From an uncultured Eggerthellaceae bacterium (GTDB lineage: Bacteria > Actinomycetota > Coriobacteriia > Coriobacteriales > Eggerthellaceae): a stretch of DNA of 64,000 nucleotides. The translations under genes and the position numbers were made by a program. Below, piece after piece: positions 16,889 through 27,923 of the stretch. Under the pieces are notes generated by a model. The model was given only the letters and a program-made list of their open reading frames with translations, was not told the DNA's origin and did not search any database. The stretch's first letter is position 1, and every line of letters begins with the position of its first letter. Where the stretch lies: NCBI GenBank assembly GCA_910588095.1, contig CAJUQH010000001.1, positions 186,001 to 250,000 on the forward strand, in the 5' to 3' direction.

Positions 16889-19800
16889 ATGATGGCAATG
16901 GCGTTCTCAACAAGGGTGAAAGGCGGCATGTCTGCTGTCTGCTCCCGTACGAAAGGCGGCATGCGCACAGTCGTTTCCGTCATCGTTACTGCAGCGCTCG
17001 TTGTGCCCGCGGTCTCGCTCTCCCAGCTTGCTCCCGCCTATGCCGACACCGGCGACGCTGCCGACCAGCAAGCCGCTGTCAGCCCTGCTGAACGCACCTC
17101 TTCGCAATCCGATCAGATCAACGTAAAGGTGCCCATCACTGGCGTGACGGTAGACGCCGACGGGCAAGTCGTGGACGCACCGCTGTCTTCGGCCGACTAC
17201 ATACATGAAGACGTCAAGCTTCAAACCCAAGAAGAGGTCACCGCAGGCGAAATCGTCAACAATGCGGACGAAGCGGAAGTCCAAGCTCTTGCTGCGCAAG
17301 CCACCGCCAATGGGACGCAGCAGTATGCCTACCTTTCCGACCTCAGCATCATCACCACCGACAACTGGTCTTACAACGGTTGGTCGGGGCATAGCATTCA
17401 GCACGACAAGAACCAGGAAGGACAACCCCTAAGCCTGATCGTCAATGGCGAGAAGCGAGAATACCCCAAGGGCGTCAGCATCCACGCAAGGGGCCAGGCT
17501 ACCTATGACGTATCTGCTCTTTCCGCACAGTATTCGCGTTTCACGGCTAAAGTGGGCGTTGACGCAGGGCGCGGAACCGCAGGAAGCATCAAGTACACCA
17601 TAAGCGCCTCGAGCGACGGCGAGACGTGGGATGTACTGTTCACGTCGGCACCCTTACGGGCAGCACCGAGGCGGCAGACGTCGATGTTCCCATCGCGGGC
17701 CGCACCTATCTTCGGATCTACGTCGACCCTCTAGGAGGCAATACCTCCGATCATGGCACCATAGCGAATGCGAAGCTCGTCACCTCGGATTACGTTCCCG
17801 TTGACTTCAACTACGAACGCGTCCACAAACTCGATCACTACGATGCGACTCTTTCCGCGCATGACGTCGAATACAACTATGCGAACAACTACCAGCTCGT
17901 CCTGGAGAGGGCGCTCGTCAACAAGCTCGGCTACTGGAACATCCAGAACCTTCTGGAGATGAATCCCGAATGCACGGAAATGATCGATTGGATCTTCGAC
18001 AATCGAAGGATTGCCGAATACACGCTGGAGGTTGGCGATGTCAGCAATGGCTCCAGCTTTCTGAAGACGCTCTATCCAGTCTATGCTGCTCACAAGGATG
18101 ATTTTGCGCGAGAGGACGGCTACGTCTTCGAGAAGATGATGATCGCTCTGGCCGCAGCACGCTCGACAGATTTGACGTTCCCCGGTTTTTTGTATGCCGG
18201 AAAAGCCGCCGATTACGACCCCGTCGTGCGCTATGAGTTATTCAAGAAGCTCTACGACGAAGACAAATTGAAGTTCGAACGCAAGGGTTCTAGCTCCAAC
18301 AGGAACAACAAAGAACAGTTCAAGGGCTATCACATTACGCTGATGCGCCTCATCATGCATATCGGCGTAACCAATGACGAGTTCTTGTGGCTAAGCGACT
18401 GGGTCGGAGATAAAGGGCATACCGACTATTACGGCTCAGGGTTCATGTGGTATAACCTGGGGTACCTAAGCAACAAGTTGCCTCAAGAAAAGTATTTCGA
18501 CGAAGCAAATCGCGAGGCTTTCACAAAGAAATACAACCTGAACGCCTTTGACGTTCCATATGGGGACAAGCCCAATCTGAGGCATTGGATGATGGTGGAT
18601 TACGGAGGCGTTTGCGGAAATATCTCCAAAGCGGGCGTGATCGTCAACGAGATCCGTGGCGTTCCCGGAATGATCGCATATCAACCTGGGCATGTTGCCT
18701 ATATCCGGTACGAGCAGGACGCAGACGGAAACGGCGTATGGAAGCTCGAGAACGCGTATACCAATTGGGGTTCGAGCGCCACTTCGTGGTATATGGGAAA
18801 CCACTGCAGATCCATTTTCGGGTGGGACTGGAAGAGCTTTTGCAGAAAGGCAATCAATTTCAACGATACAGGAAACAACGTCGCATATACATATCTGGCT
18901 CAAGCGAACTTGAACAATTACCCGGCATTCAAGCAATCCTACTACTACAATCTGATCGCGAATTCCTACACAGATAAAGGCCAGAAGCTGAGCACCTACA
19001 ACAAGGCGCTTGAGGTGAACGACCTCAATCTCGATAGCTGGGAGGCTGTGGTCAACAGCTACAAGGCCGACAGCGCCAACAAGACGAGCGCCGATTGGCG
19101 AGATCTTTGCCTTCGGATCATCGATGCGTACACCTATTATCCGATGGCTATGGACGATCTTATCAGGGCGATAAAGCCATATCTCAACGAGGTCGACCAG
19201 ACGTATATCCTCTCGGAGGAGCACGTCGCCCTTAAAGCTGCTTCCACCGCGACAAAGTCGGATGTGCTGCAATACGATGCCTGCATTCAGGTCGCAAATA
19301 CTCTTCTAAAGGCGAGCCCGAACGACATGGCGTCGTTCTCGTTCGATGGCGCCAATGCCGGACAGATCAAATTCAATTCGCCTTATGACGAGATAGGCTT
19401 TACGTGGAGATACAGCTTAGACGGCGGTGCCAGCAAATCAGAGGAGTTTCGGGAAAAGGACATAACGCTCACAGACGAGCAGATGGCAACCCTTACGGAA
19501 GAGAACGGGATTCAGATATACATACAAGGATTGTCTGAATCCAGGCCCGCCTACACGATACCTTTGGTCGGGACAAAGCTGCCTGATGGATTGTATGCCA
19601 ACGATTTGGAGAACCGGGTCATTGGCGCCAATACCACATTCGAGTGGCGGAACAGCGCAGACCAGAGTTGGACATCGTATGCGAAGGCGTCTCCGAACAA
19701 CACCGGCGACAAAACCTTGGAAGTTCGAGTGGCCGGAACGGGCAATCATCTTCCGAGCGAATCGAAGGCGTTCCAATTTACTGCCGACAACCAGCCGAAA

Positions 19801-22527
19801 GACCGCAAATATGTGGCGGTTTCGCATTTGAAGGTCGAGAACGTCTCTTCGGAAGAGGTTTCATCCTTGAACCCGGTTACCGGTGAGCTGTATCGGGGAA
19901 GCGCTTCTCATGCGATAGATGCGAACATATACACAAGTTGGTACAACTGTGGATTCACTAAAACCGACAGGTCTCCCTATATCACGTTGAAGCTCGACAA
20001 ACCTCGCTACATTTCGGCAATAGAGATCGTTCCAAGCGTTATAACATATGTTGTTCCCGAGCAGTCTCCTGACGGCGTCCCTTTTCCTCCCGAATTGGTC
20101 GGACAGGAGATGAAGGCCGACGGTCATTTGAAGTCAGCGACGGTGGAAGGAAGTGCCGATGGTGAAAACTGGCATCCTTTGCTAGACGGCGAGGTCTCTT
20201 TTGCTGCAGGAGAGGACATCCATAAGATCGAGATACCTGAAGAATACAGGCAGGAGGACGGTGGAGCGATCAGCTATATCCGGATCAATGCCAACCCTTC
20301 AAATCCGACATCTTACAACTATTGCTTCGTCAAAATGATCAACGTGTATCAGGACCTTCGCAACGCTAGGCCCACCGCAGGCATTGTCTACAGTCCACGT
20401 GAATGCACGAATCAAGACGTGCTCGCTCGTTTGGACAACATCAGCGCCGACAACTACAAGATAACCAGTGAGGGCGGAGAGAACCACGTCTTCACTGAAA
20501 ACGGCGAGTGGGAGTTCACCTTCATAGATCTCGACAATGGCAAGACCGGTTCTGAAAAGGCCGTCGTCGACTGGATTGACAAGACGCCGCCCACCGCCGA
20601 GCTCACCTACAACATGGACGATAAGGCGGGCAGGATGGTCGTGCAGGTGGTCAAACCCAGCGAAGAGATAACTTTCGCGGAGGGCAACGGCACCTATGAG
20701 TATGTTGCCAACGGAGACTATGAGATCGTGTTCTACGACAAGGCGGGCAACGAAGGCAGGCTGGTTGCCCATGTCGACACGTTTGGAGGGATGGAAGCCC
20801 CTGACGGGCCTGACCCCGATCCCGAGGTGACGGTGTACCCGCTGACGCTGGATATTGGCGGTGGCACATGGGCGCAAGGCTACACCGCACCCACTGAATA
20901 CGACAACACGCAAGCATTCGCGCTTCCTAGCGATGGCGACCTGTCTCGTCCGGGATACACGTTTGCTGGCTGGTTCGCGAAGGACGAAGACGGGAACCTT
21001 GCCGACGAAGCCGTGACCGAGATCGCGGCCGGAAGCACGGGCGCTATGAACCTATGCGCCAAATGGAACCCCATCCAGTATTCGATAACGTACAACCTTG
21101 GCGGCGATGGAACTAGCTCGCCTGAGGGAATCGACCTCACCGGATTCTCTTCCTACAGCACCGGAGATGCCTTCGCGCTCCCAGATGCCAGCGTTATGAA
21201 GTGGGAAGGCCATACCTTCGCAGGATGGTATGAAAGCGGCGACTTCTCTGGAAGCGAGTTGCGCGAAATCCCGGCCGGACATTATGGCGATGTCGAACTG
21301 TATGCCAAATGGACGGGCGAAGCATGTGTGGTCAACTACCACGAGAACGGCGGCAAGTTCGAATCAAACCCGCAGCTGGTGTATGGGTTCGACGATGGAT
21401 TCTCCGTTGGGCAGACGGTAAAGCTGCCGAGCGATATCCTGCGACCGGGTTATGAGTTCGATGGCTGGTATAAGAATGAGGATCTCAGTGGCTTGGCGGT
21501 GTCGGACATCGAGCTGGTCGTGGGCGCGGTCGACCTCTACGCTAAGTGGACGCTCGTGGAATACCCCATCGTCTACGTGATGAATGGCGGAAGCTGGGTT
21601 GACGACTTCCATGTTCCCGCCAGCAGCTATACGATCGAATCAGAGGACATGCTGCTTCCTGATGCGAGCGGCATTGCTCGCGAGGGGTACAAGTTCAAGG
21701 GCTGGTTCACCGATGAGAGCTTTGCCGGGGAAGCCGAGATAGCAATTGTCGAGGGGTCGACGGGCGACAAGACGTTCTATGCGAAATGGGAGCAAGAGCA
21801 GGTCACGCCCCCCGACCCCGACGAGCCCGGCCCAGATAACCCCGACCCCGACGAGCCTGACCTGTCCGACGTGGTCATCCTGTCGCTGGCGCTCGGCGTC
21901 GATGCGCAGCAGGTCGTCAGCTGGACGGAAGTGGAAGACGGCCGCTTCTACGGGCGCGTGGAGGTGCTGCGTTCGAAGATGCCCACCAAGCGCGAGGACT
22001 TCGACCTGAGGGTTCCCGACGACGTGGAAATCCTGTCGATTGCCAAGCAGGTGCAGGCATATGCCCGCGCGCATCCGCTGGTGGCGTTCTTCGGCGCGCT
22101 TTCGTCGGACGACGCATACGGCGTTGCGGCCCCGCGCGACGCTGCCGCGGCCTTCGCCGCTGCGCGCGAAGGGTCGCAGTCCGACTTCTGGGACATCGTG
22201 CTTCGGCACAGGGACAACCCCAGCCTGCAGAAGACCTACACGCTGGAAGTGGTCCCGGTGGAGGCGGGCAAGCCCACGCCCATGCCGGATCCGAATCCGA
22301 CCCCGACGCCTATGCCCGAGCCGACTCCGAACCTGAATCCTGGGCCTTCACCCACTCCGACGACTCCTTATGTCCCAACGGCCGACAACGGCCTTGGAAG
22401 CGACGCCGGGCTTGCGAACACCGGCGACAACGCTATGGACGGCGTCCTGGTGCTTGGCCTTCTGAGCGTCTGCCTCGGCGTGCTTTCGCTGGTGTTCGGC
22501 CTCATCGCCCGTTCCCGCCGCACATGA
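16889..22527 (+). pseudogene. giant sortase-anchored surface protein, one frameshift
   Basis: Signal peptide (hydrophobic stretch ending SLSQLAPAYA), then an NPCBM-like carbohydrate-binding module whose reading frame breaks near 17640-17647. Adding one G to GTCGGC restores FTS-GTLTG and a single ~1880-codon gene. Then come a helical region, a transglutaminase/cysteine-protease-like core (GGVCGNIS, PGHVAYIRY, ENAYTNWG supply Cys, His and Asn), an F5/8-type-C-like module, an Ig-like domain, four Listeria-Bacteroides repeats (20838-21795), a Pro-rich wall-spanning stretch and LANTG plus membrane helix and RSRRT. LAxTG is recognised by class E sortases. ATG 16889 follows GAAGGGG; ATG 16925 is an alternative. 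With no long homopolymer at the break, it may be a true mutation or a sequencing error. Confidence 0.85.
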
Positions 22528-22556
22528 AAGAGGCGCCGATGGAGCGGACGATCCGC

Positions 22557-22754
22557 TTAGCCATCGACGGCATGCTCGCCGCGAATGGCGGCTGCGAAGG
22601 CCGAGAGCAGCGCGTAGTACCAGGCGCTCAGCTCGGCGGCTATCATGCGCGCGGGCAATTTCTTGCGCACCAGGCACCTTGTCGTGGCGAAGAACCATTC
22701 CATCGGGTCGGCGCTTCCTGTCTTCGAGGCGAGGAAGCTTGCGCAGCCGGTCAC
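22557..22754 (-). CDS. possible small protein overlapping the hydrolase stop
   Basis: A 65-residue frame starting with GTG that overlaps the upstream hydrolase stop as GTGA, with GGAAGGG about 8 nt before it. The product has a basic N-terminal half (CLVRKKLPAR) and a hydrophobic helix (WYYALLSAFAAAI). The overlap suggests translational coupling. No family was recognised and it could be a chance frame. Confidence 0.4.
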   Translation of the reverse strand: MTGCASFLASKTGSADPMEWFFATTRCLVRKKLPARMIAAELSAWYYALLSAFAAAIRGEHAVDG

Positions 22755-23569
22755 GGCAGGAGCCCTTCCAGGATCTCGTTGACGGCGTCGGGCTGGTCGC
22801 AGTTGGAGTTGTGGGCGGCGTTCGCTATCCAGTGAACCGGATAGCCATCGCGCCGCTCCCATTCCCGGTTGTACCGCCTGGCCGAGCCGGCCTTGTCCTT
22901 CTCGCCGCATATCAGGCGAACGGGGCAGTTGATCTCGTAGGGCCGCTCGGCCTCGACGGCGTCGGCCAGCACGCGGAAGCCGTGGGCCGACAGCTCGCAG
23001 TACTCGCGCTTGCGGTAGTCGAGCATCATCGCCTTCATGAGGTCGCGTCCGTACTGCGACGCCGCGTTGCCGTTCGACCCGAGGCGCACCAGCGTGTTCC
23101 AGGGAATCGAGAGGAACATGAGCTTCGTGTGGCGAAGGGCCGCGAGCTCCCATGCGCTGTAGTAGCTGCGCTTCAGCGGCGCCGAGTCGATCGAGGCGAA
23201 CCCGGCGGCGTTGCCAGGGTAGCGGTCGATGTAGGCCTGGGCGGTGTAGCCGCCCATTGACTGGCCGACTAGCACCGGACGCTCGATTCCCTCGTGTTCG
23301 AGGATTCCGTGCAGCCAGCGGACGAGGTCGTCCATCGACCATGTGAGCGCGAAGGGCCGCGAGGTGCCGTGCGAGGGCGCGTCCCAGACGAGCACGTTGG
23401 CCTTGCCGGCGAAGTGCTCGACCTGCTTGTCGAAGAGGCGATGGTCGGCGGTGAGCCCCGGCAGGAGCACGAGCCAGGGCAGGCTGCTGTCGGGCAGCTG
23501 GCTGACCCAGTAGTGGATGTCCCCGCTCTGGGTGGGGAAGACCTTCTCGTCCAGCAGGCTCGATGCCAT
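22751..23569 (-). CDS. alpha/beta hydrolase
   Basis: 272 residues with the alpha/beta-hydrolase fold: oxyanion region LLPGLTADHRLFDKQ, DAPSHGTSRPF, nucleophile elbow VGQSMGGYTAQ (Ser in GQSMGG), acid in LICGEKDKAG and catalytic His in ANAAHNSNCDQPD. ATG 23569 has GAAGGGAG upstream. It resembles esterase and carboxylic-ester hydrolase relatives of the MenH/BioH type; the substrate is unknown. No signal peptide, so cytoplasmic. Confidence 0.9.
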   Translation of the reverse strand: MASSLLDEKVFPTQSGDIHYWVSQLPDSSLPWLVLLPGLTADHRLFDKQVEHFAGKANVLVWDAPSHGTSRPFALTWSMDDLVRWLHGILEHEGIERPVLVGQSMGGYTAQAYIDRYPGNAAGFASIDSAPLKRSYYSAWELAALRHTKLMFLSIPWNTLVRLGSNGNAASQYGRDLMKAMMLDYRKREYCELSAHGFRVLADAVEAERPYEINCPVRLICGEKDKAGSARRYNREWERRDGYPVHWIANAAHNSNCDQPDAVNEILEGLLP

Positions 23570-23640
23570 GGCGGCTCCCTTCGTTGGCGTTCCTTTTTCC
23601 ATTGTAGCCGCGCTGGCGCCTGCGTGCTTGTTGGGGCGTT

Positions 23641-23674
23641 TCGCGTGCAATTGGGGCGTCCCAATTGCACGCGA
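23641..23674. promoter_or_regulatory. perfect 15-bp inverted repeat in a divergent promoter region
   Basis: TCGCGTGCAATTGGG (23641-23655) and its exact complement (23660-23674) with a 4-nt centre. It lies between the divergent hydrolase and YgbA-like genes, so it is a candidate operator for a dimeric repressor. Confidence 0.65.
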
Positions 23675-23855
23675 ATTGCACAAAACAATTGAGAAGCTAT
23701 CGATTCCGCTGGGCTGGCGTTCGAGGCATCGGGGACGGCCCTTCGCCTCCTGCTTTCAGGGTTCATCTTCCAGTTCGCGCTTCAGCTCGCGGCGTTTGGT
23801 GACGTCATGTATGAACAGAATCCTTCTCATGCGATCCATCATCTATACTGGCAGC

Positions 23856-24170
23856 ATGAGCAACGTCGAGAAAGACCGCCGGATCCTCGAGGCCATCGGC
23901 CGCATCTACTGCAAGGGCAACCATGCGGGGCGCGCGAAGGACGCGGCTGGCTTGTGCCCGGAATGCCGAGGCGTCATCGAGCAGACGCTCGCCCGCGCCG
24001 AGGCGTGCCCGCACGGACACGAAGGCAACTGCCAGGACTGCGCCACCCCGTGCCAACGGGGCGAGGCGCAGCAGCGAATCAAGGCGATCATGCGCTACGC
24101 CGCCCCGCGCATGATGTTCCGCCACCCGCTCATGGCGCTGGACTACCTGCGCAAGAAAGCGAAAGCGTGA
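23856..24170 (+). CDS. YgbA-like (nitrous-oxide-stimulated promoter family) small protein
   Basis: 104 residues with a Cys-rich pattern (YCKGNH, LCPECRGV, ACPHGHEGNCQDCATPC) and a basic C-terminal RMMFRHPLMALDYLRKK. The pattern matches the YgbA_NO family, whose genes respond to nitrosative stress in other bacteria. The TATACT hexamer (23845-23850) sits only 5 nt before ATG, so the mRNA is probably leaderless. Function is not known. Confidence 0.8.
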   Translation: MSNVEKDRRILEAIGRIYCKGNHAGRAKDAAGLCPECRGVIEQTLARAEACPHGHEGNCQDCATPCQRGEAQQRIKAIMRYAAPRMMFRHPLMALDYLRKKAKA

Positions 24171-24230
24171 CATCAGACACCGCTCAGTGGTGCATATTTC
24201 GTGAGCAAGGCCACGTCCCCCGCTCGTACC

Positions 24231-24974
24231 TTATAGCACAGGCAGCTCCTTGAACGATTCGTCGCGTTCGCCTTGCTGGCCTTCGAGCGCGGGGCTTCCG
24301 TCGTTGAATTCCCAGATCACGTGCTTGGCGTCGCAGAACGGCTTGTCCGTCGAGCTGCCGCAGCGGCAGAGCGCGTAGCGGTTGCGCCGCTCGTATTCGT
24401 GCCCATCGGCGCCGACGAGGGGGATGCCGCCCCGCACGAAGATGGGGCCGCTCGCGTGCTTCTGCGTGTCCTGCAGGATGACGAGGCTCGGCTCGAAGGT
24501 TTGCTCGCAGACCTCCCCGGTCGCGCGGTCGTGGTGCTCGAGCCGTCCGGTCGGACAGTGCCAAGACGCGGCCACGGCTTCCTGCGCGAGCTCGCTGCCG
24601 CCCTTCTCGGTCAGCTGCCACACGTCGCCTTCCCTTCGGTGGCACAGCCGAGCGAAGGCGCAGCGGTTGTCGTCGAGCAGTCGAAGCGCGTCTCCTTCGT
24701 AGACGTCGGCGCGCTCGTCGAACGGCGCGCGGGACGCGGTCTCGGCGCCGTCGAAGCCGGCTGCCTCGTGCGCGCCGTCGCAGAAGGGCTTGTGGGCAGA
24801 GGCCCCGCAGCGGCAGAGGTGGTACTCGCCGCCCACCTCGTGGTCCCTGACGCGGTTGTACTGCATATGGCCGCCTTCGGGCGCGGCGACGAGGGCGTCT
24901 TCTCCGAGTGGGACGGCGCCTTTCACGATGTAGGGGCCGTCCTTGACGATGGTGATGGAGGCCGCCTCGGCCAT
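24231..24974 (-). CDS. two-domain CDGSH iron-sulfur protein
   Basis: 247 residues with two CDGSH-type [2Fe-2S] motifs (CRCGASAHKPFCDGAH and CRCGSSTDKPFCDAKH), each having three Cys and one His as ligands. Between them is a Cys-containing segment (RCAFARLCHRREGDVW) like that of the divergent 4Fe-4S mono-cluster/YjdI domain. The architecture is known from fusion CDGSH proteins in bacteria, probably in redox or iron-sulfur homeostasis. No partner gene is obvious. Confidence 0.9.
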   Translation of the reverse strand: MAEAASITIVKDGPYIVKGAVPLGEDALVAAPEGGHMQYNRVRDHEVGGEYHLCRCGASAHKPFCDGAHEAAGFDGAETASRAPFDERADVYEGDALRLLDDNRCAFARLCHRREGDVWQLTEKGGSELAQEAVAASWHCPTGRLEHHDRATGEVCEQTFEPSLVILQDTQKHASGPIFVRGGIPLVGADGHEYERRNRYALCRCGSSTDKPFCDAKHVIWEFNDGSPALEGQQGERDESFKELPVL

Positions 24975-25142
24975 GCTTGGTCCTTTCCCTCGCTCCTTCG
25001 CGGTATCGTAACTATAACCGTGCGAAGGCGCGAGGGGATGCCAGCCGCCTCGCCTGTTGCCAAGGTGCCAAAGTGCCAGAGGGTTGTGCGTCAGGGCGCG
25101 CGCTCCCTTTCGACGCGGCCTGCGCCAGGGGCGTTCGCGCGA

Positions 25143-26579
25143 TTACCCCTTCGCGTGATGCGTCGCGGCGAACTTGCGCACGAGCCGCACGTATGCCAGC
25201 GAGACCGCGATGGCGGCTACGATGAGGCCTATCTCGATAGGCAGCGTGTGCGCGAACCCGAAGGCATAGGCCTGCGTCTTGGTCGCGCCGCCGGCCATCT
25301 GTGATTCCACGATGCCCGACATCATGCCCACGTACAGCGCCGACGATATGCACCCCGCCGCTTGCACCAGCGTGGAGTGGATGGCTGAGCCGTCCGACGA
25401 CAGATCCTGTGGCAGCACCTCCAAGTCGACGCTCTTGATGGCCGGGTAGACGGCGCCGATGCCAGCGTAGACCAGCGCCGTGCATGCCGCCACGACGAGC
25501 GCGCTTGACAGCGACATGGTGGCCAGCATCACTGCGAACCCGACCAGCACCACGCCAAGCCCCGCCGGCACGAGCGGCCATACGCCGTGCTTGCCGAGCA
25601 TCTTCCCGCTGGCGAAGCAGGTGAGGGCGTAGCACAGGATGGGCACCGCCAAGATGCAGCCGGCCACGAACGCGCTGAACCCGGCGGCGCCTTCCAGGTA
25701 CAGCGGCACGAGCAGGCTCAGGTAGACGCTGCCCATGTAGGCCAGCACGATGAGCACCTCGCCGGCGGTGAACGCCGCGGTCTTGAAGGAGCGCATGTCC
25801 AGCAGCGGGTGCTCGATGCGCGTCTGGCGCCACACGAACAGCGCGATGACGGCCAGGCCAGCCAGCATGACGCCCGCCGCCGTCATGCCGTGGTGGCTTA
25901 TCTCGTTCAGGCCGACCATGAAGGCGCCCAACCCGACGAAGCTCAGCACGATGCTCGTTGCGTCGATGGGGCGGTCCTCCCGCGACGTGATGTCATGGAT
26001 GACGAAGAAACCCGCCACCAGCAGCAGCGCCGAGAGCACCGTGGGCACCAGGAACAGCGCGCGCAGGCCCGCATAGGTTATGAGCAGGCCGGCGATGGGC
26101 GGCGCGAAGGCCAGCCCGATGCCAATGACGCCGCTGTTCACCGAGAGCAGCATGCCTGCCTTGCCCTTCGGCGCGATCATGAGCAGCGCCTCGTTGATGA
26201 CGGGGAAGTACAGCCCCGTGGTGAGCGCCTGCACCACGCGCGCCGCCACCATGACGGGGAAGCACCAGGCGACGAACCCCAGAAACGACCCGACCAGACC
26301 GGTGACCAGCCCGAACAGCATCACCTTGCGCAGGCCGAACCGCCGCATGACCGACGCCGCCGTGGTGATGACGGTGCCCGCCACGATGGCGAACACGATG
26401 ATGACCAGGTTCGCCTCGGCCAGCCGCACGTGGAAATCGGTGGACACCTGGTCGAGCGCTATGTTCATGATGGACTGCATGAACGACGCCAGCAGGTTGC
26501 ACGCGAACAGGAACACGATCACCTTCCACTCGCCGTGCCGGGAAGATGCTTGCGCCGCTGTGTCCGCCTTGGTTCCCAT
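25143..26579 (-). CDS. MFS transporter, DHA2 (14-helix) type
   Basis: 478 residues with about 14 hydrophobic helices. The motif LRKVMLFG in the loop between helices 2 and 3 and the motif-C-like SVNSGVIGIGLAFAPPIAG match the DHA2 drug/H+ antiporter group. ATG 26579 is the first Met close to helix 1; no strong RBS is visible, so the start is uncertain. Probably a multidrug efflux pump of unknown substrate. Confidence 0.88.
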   Translation of the reverse strand: MGTKADTAAQASSRHGEWKVIVFLFACNLLASFMQSIMNIALDQVSTDFHVRLAEANLVIIVFAIVAGTVITTAASVMRRFGLRKVMLFGLVTGLVGSFLGFVAWCFPVMVAARVVQALTTGLYFPVINEALLMIAPKGKAGMLLSVNSGVIGIGLAFAPPIAGLLITYAGLRALFLVPTVLSALLLVAGFFVIHDITSREDRPIDATSIVLSFVGLGAFMVGLNEISHHGMTAAGVMLAGLAVIALFVWRQTRIEHPLLDMRSFKTAAFTAGEVLIVLAYMGSVYLSLLVPLYLEGAAGFSAFVAGCILAVPILCYALTCFASGKMLGKHGVWPLVPAGLGVVLVGFAVMLATMSLSSALVVAACTALVYAGIGAVYPAIKSVDLEVLPQDLSSDGSAIHSTLVQAAGCISSALYVGMMSGIVESQMAGGATKTQAYAFGFAHTLPIEIGLIVAAIAVSLAYVRLVRKFAATHHAKG

Positions 26580-26760
26580 GATGTCTATCGCCGCGATTCC
26601 GAGAGAGGGGCAGGGGGCTTTCCGCCGAAGGAAGCCGCCCTTTACGATAGAGCCGCTAGGACGCGGGGCATCCCGCGCGCCGCTGCCGACACCCGCGCCA
26701 TGCCGCATCGTTACCTGCTGGACACCTGGGCGGGTGGTGCGGAGTCGCGGAGGCTCTCTA

Positions 26761-26766
26761 TATAAT
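26761..26766 (+). promoter_or_regulatory. -10 element for the Spx/ArsC-like gene
   Basis: TATAAT about 80 bp before the start, at the divergent boundary with the MFS gene. Confidence 0.5.
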
Positions 26767-26848
26767 GGTCGTGCAACGCTTTTACCCAGGCCGTGAACGC
26801 CCCCCGTTCACGCGCCACCGTACTGATTGGCAGATCGAAGGAGCCCGC

Positions 26849-27214
26849 ATGGCCAGCAGCGCCCTGTTCCTGGAGTACCCGAAGTGCTCGACGTGCCAGA
26901 AGGCCAAGAAGTGGCTGGACGAGCACGGCGTAGCCTACTCTGACCGCCACATCGTGGAGGACAACCCCACGGCCGACGAGCTGCGGGCGTGGCACGAGCG
27001 CAGCGGGCTGCCGCTCAAGCGCTTCTTCAACACCAGTGGCATGCTCTATCGCGAGATGGAGCTCTCGAAGAAGCTGTCCGCCATGAGCGAGGCGCAGCAG
27101 TGCGGCTTGCTAGCCACCAACGGCATGCTGGTGAAGCGCCCGCTGCTCGTGACCGACGCAGCCGTCGTTCCCGGCTTCAAGGAAGCCGCTTGGGCCGAGG
27201 CCCTGGGCGTCTAA
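26849..27214 (+). CDS. ArsC/Spx-family protein
   Basis: 121 residues with the thioredoxin-like fold and the redox motif CSTCQKAKKWL near residue 13. The SGLPLKRFFNTSGMLYRE segment is typical of the YffB/Spx-like branch. The start has GAAGGAG 5 nt upstream. Spx members regulate RNA polymerase under disulfide stress, while ArsC members reduce arsenate; the sequence alone does not separate these roles. The next genes (ccdA, tlpA) also concern thiol redox. Confidence 0.85.
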   Translation: MASSALFLEYPKCSTCQKAKKWLDEHGVAYSDRHIVEDNPTADELRAWHERSGLPLKRFFNTSGMLYREMELSKKLSAMSEAQQCGLLATNGMLVKRPLLVTDAAVVPGFKEAAWAEALGV

Positions 27215-27244
27215 GGCATCACGACAGCTAGGACGGAGGCAACC

Positions 27245-27907
27245 ATGGGATACCTCATATCGTTCCTCGAAGGCATCATCACCTTCGTGTCGCCTTGCCT
27301 GCTGCCCATGATACCCATCTACGTGACCTACTTCGCCGCCGGCGAGGAGCTGGACTCGCGCACCGTGCTCAAGAACGCGCTCGGGTTCGTGATGGGCTTC
27401 ACCGTGGTGTTCGTGGCTATGGGCGCGCTGGCGGGCACCGTGGGGTCGTTCTTCGTGGAGCACCGCACGGCGCTCAACATCCTCTGCGGCGCCGTGGTGG
27501 TGCTGTTCGGGCTGTACTTCCTCGGGTTCATCAAGGTGAGCCTGTTCAAAGGACCGAAGGTGTCGATGCAAGGCAAGCAGCTGGGCTTTCCCTCGGCGGT
27601 GCTGTTCGGCATCGTGTTCTCGGTGGGGTGGACCCCGTGCGTCGGCGCGTTCCTGGGCTCGGCGCTCATGCTGGCGTCGCAGCAGGGCTCGGCTGTGCAG
27701 GGCGTGGTCATGCTGCTGTGCTACTCGGCGGGCTTGGGCGTGCCCTTCGTCATAAGCGCGCTGCTCATCGACCGGCTAAAAGGGGCGTTCGACGCCATCA
27801 AGCGCCATTACGACCTCATCACCACCATATGCGGCTGGCTGCTCGTGGCCATAGGCGTGCTCATGGCCACGGGGCTGCTGGGCCAGCTGCTCTCGCTATT
27901 GGGTTGA
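27245..27907 (+). CDS. ccdA: CcdA-type thiol electron transporter
   Basis: 220 residues with six membrane helices. The two conserved cysteines are in SPCLLPMIP and WTPCVGA, which shuttle electrons from cytoplasmic thioredoxin across the membrane. The RBS is GGACGGAGGC. Its stop is 16 bp before a thioredoxin-like membrane-anchored protein, a standard CcdA-ResA/TlpA arrangement that keeps extracytoplasmic cysteines reduced. Confidence 0.93.
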   Translation: MGYLISFLEGIITFVSPCLLPMIPIYVTYFAAGEELDSRTVLKNALGFVMGFTVVFVAMGALAGTVGSFFVEHRTALNILCGAVVVLFGLYFLGFIKVSLFKGPKVSMQGKQLGFPSAVLFGIVFSVGWTPCVGAFLGSALMLASQQGSAVQGVVMLLCYSAGLGVPFVISALLIDRLKGAFDAIKRHYDLITTICGWLLVAIGVLMATGLLGQLLSLLG

Positions 27908-27923
27908 CGGAAAGGCGGCAAGC

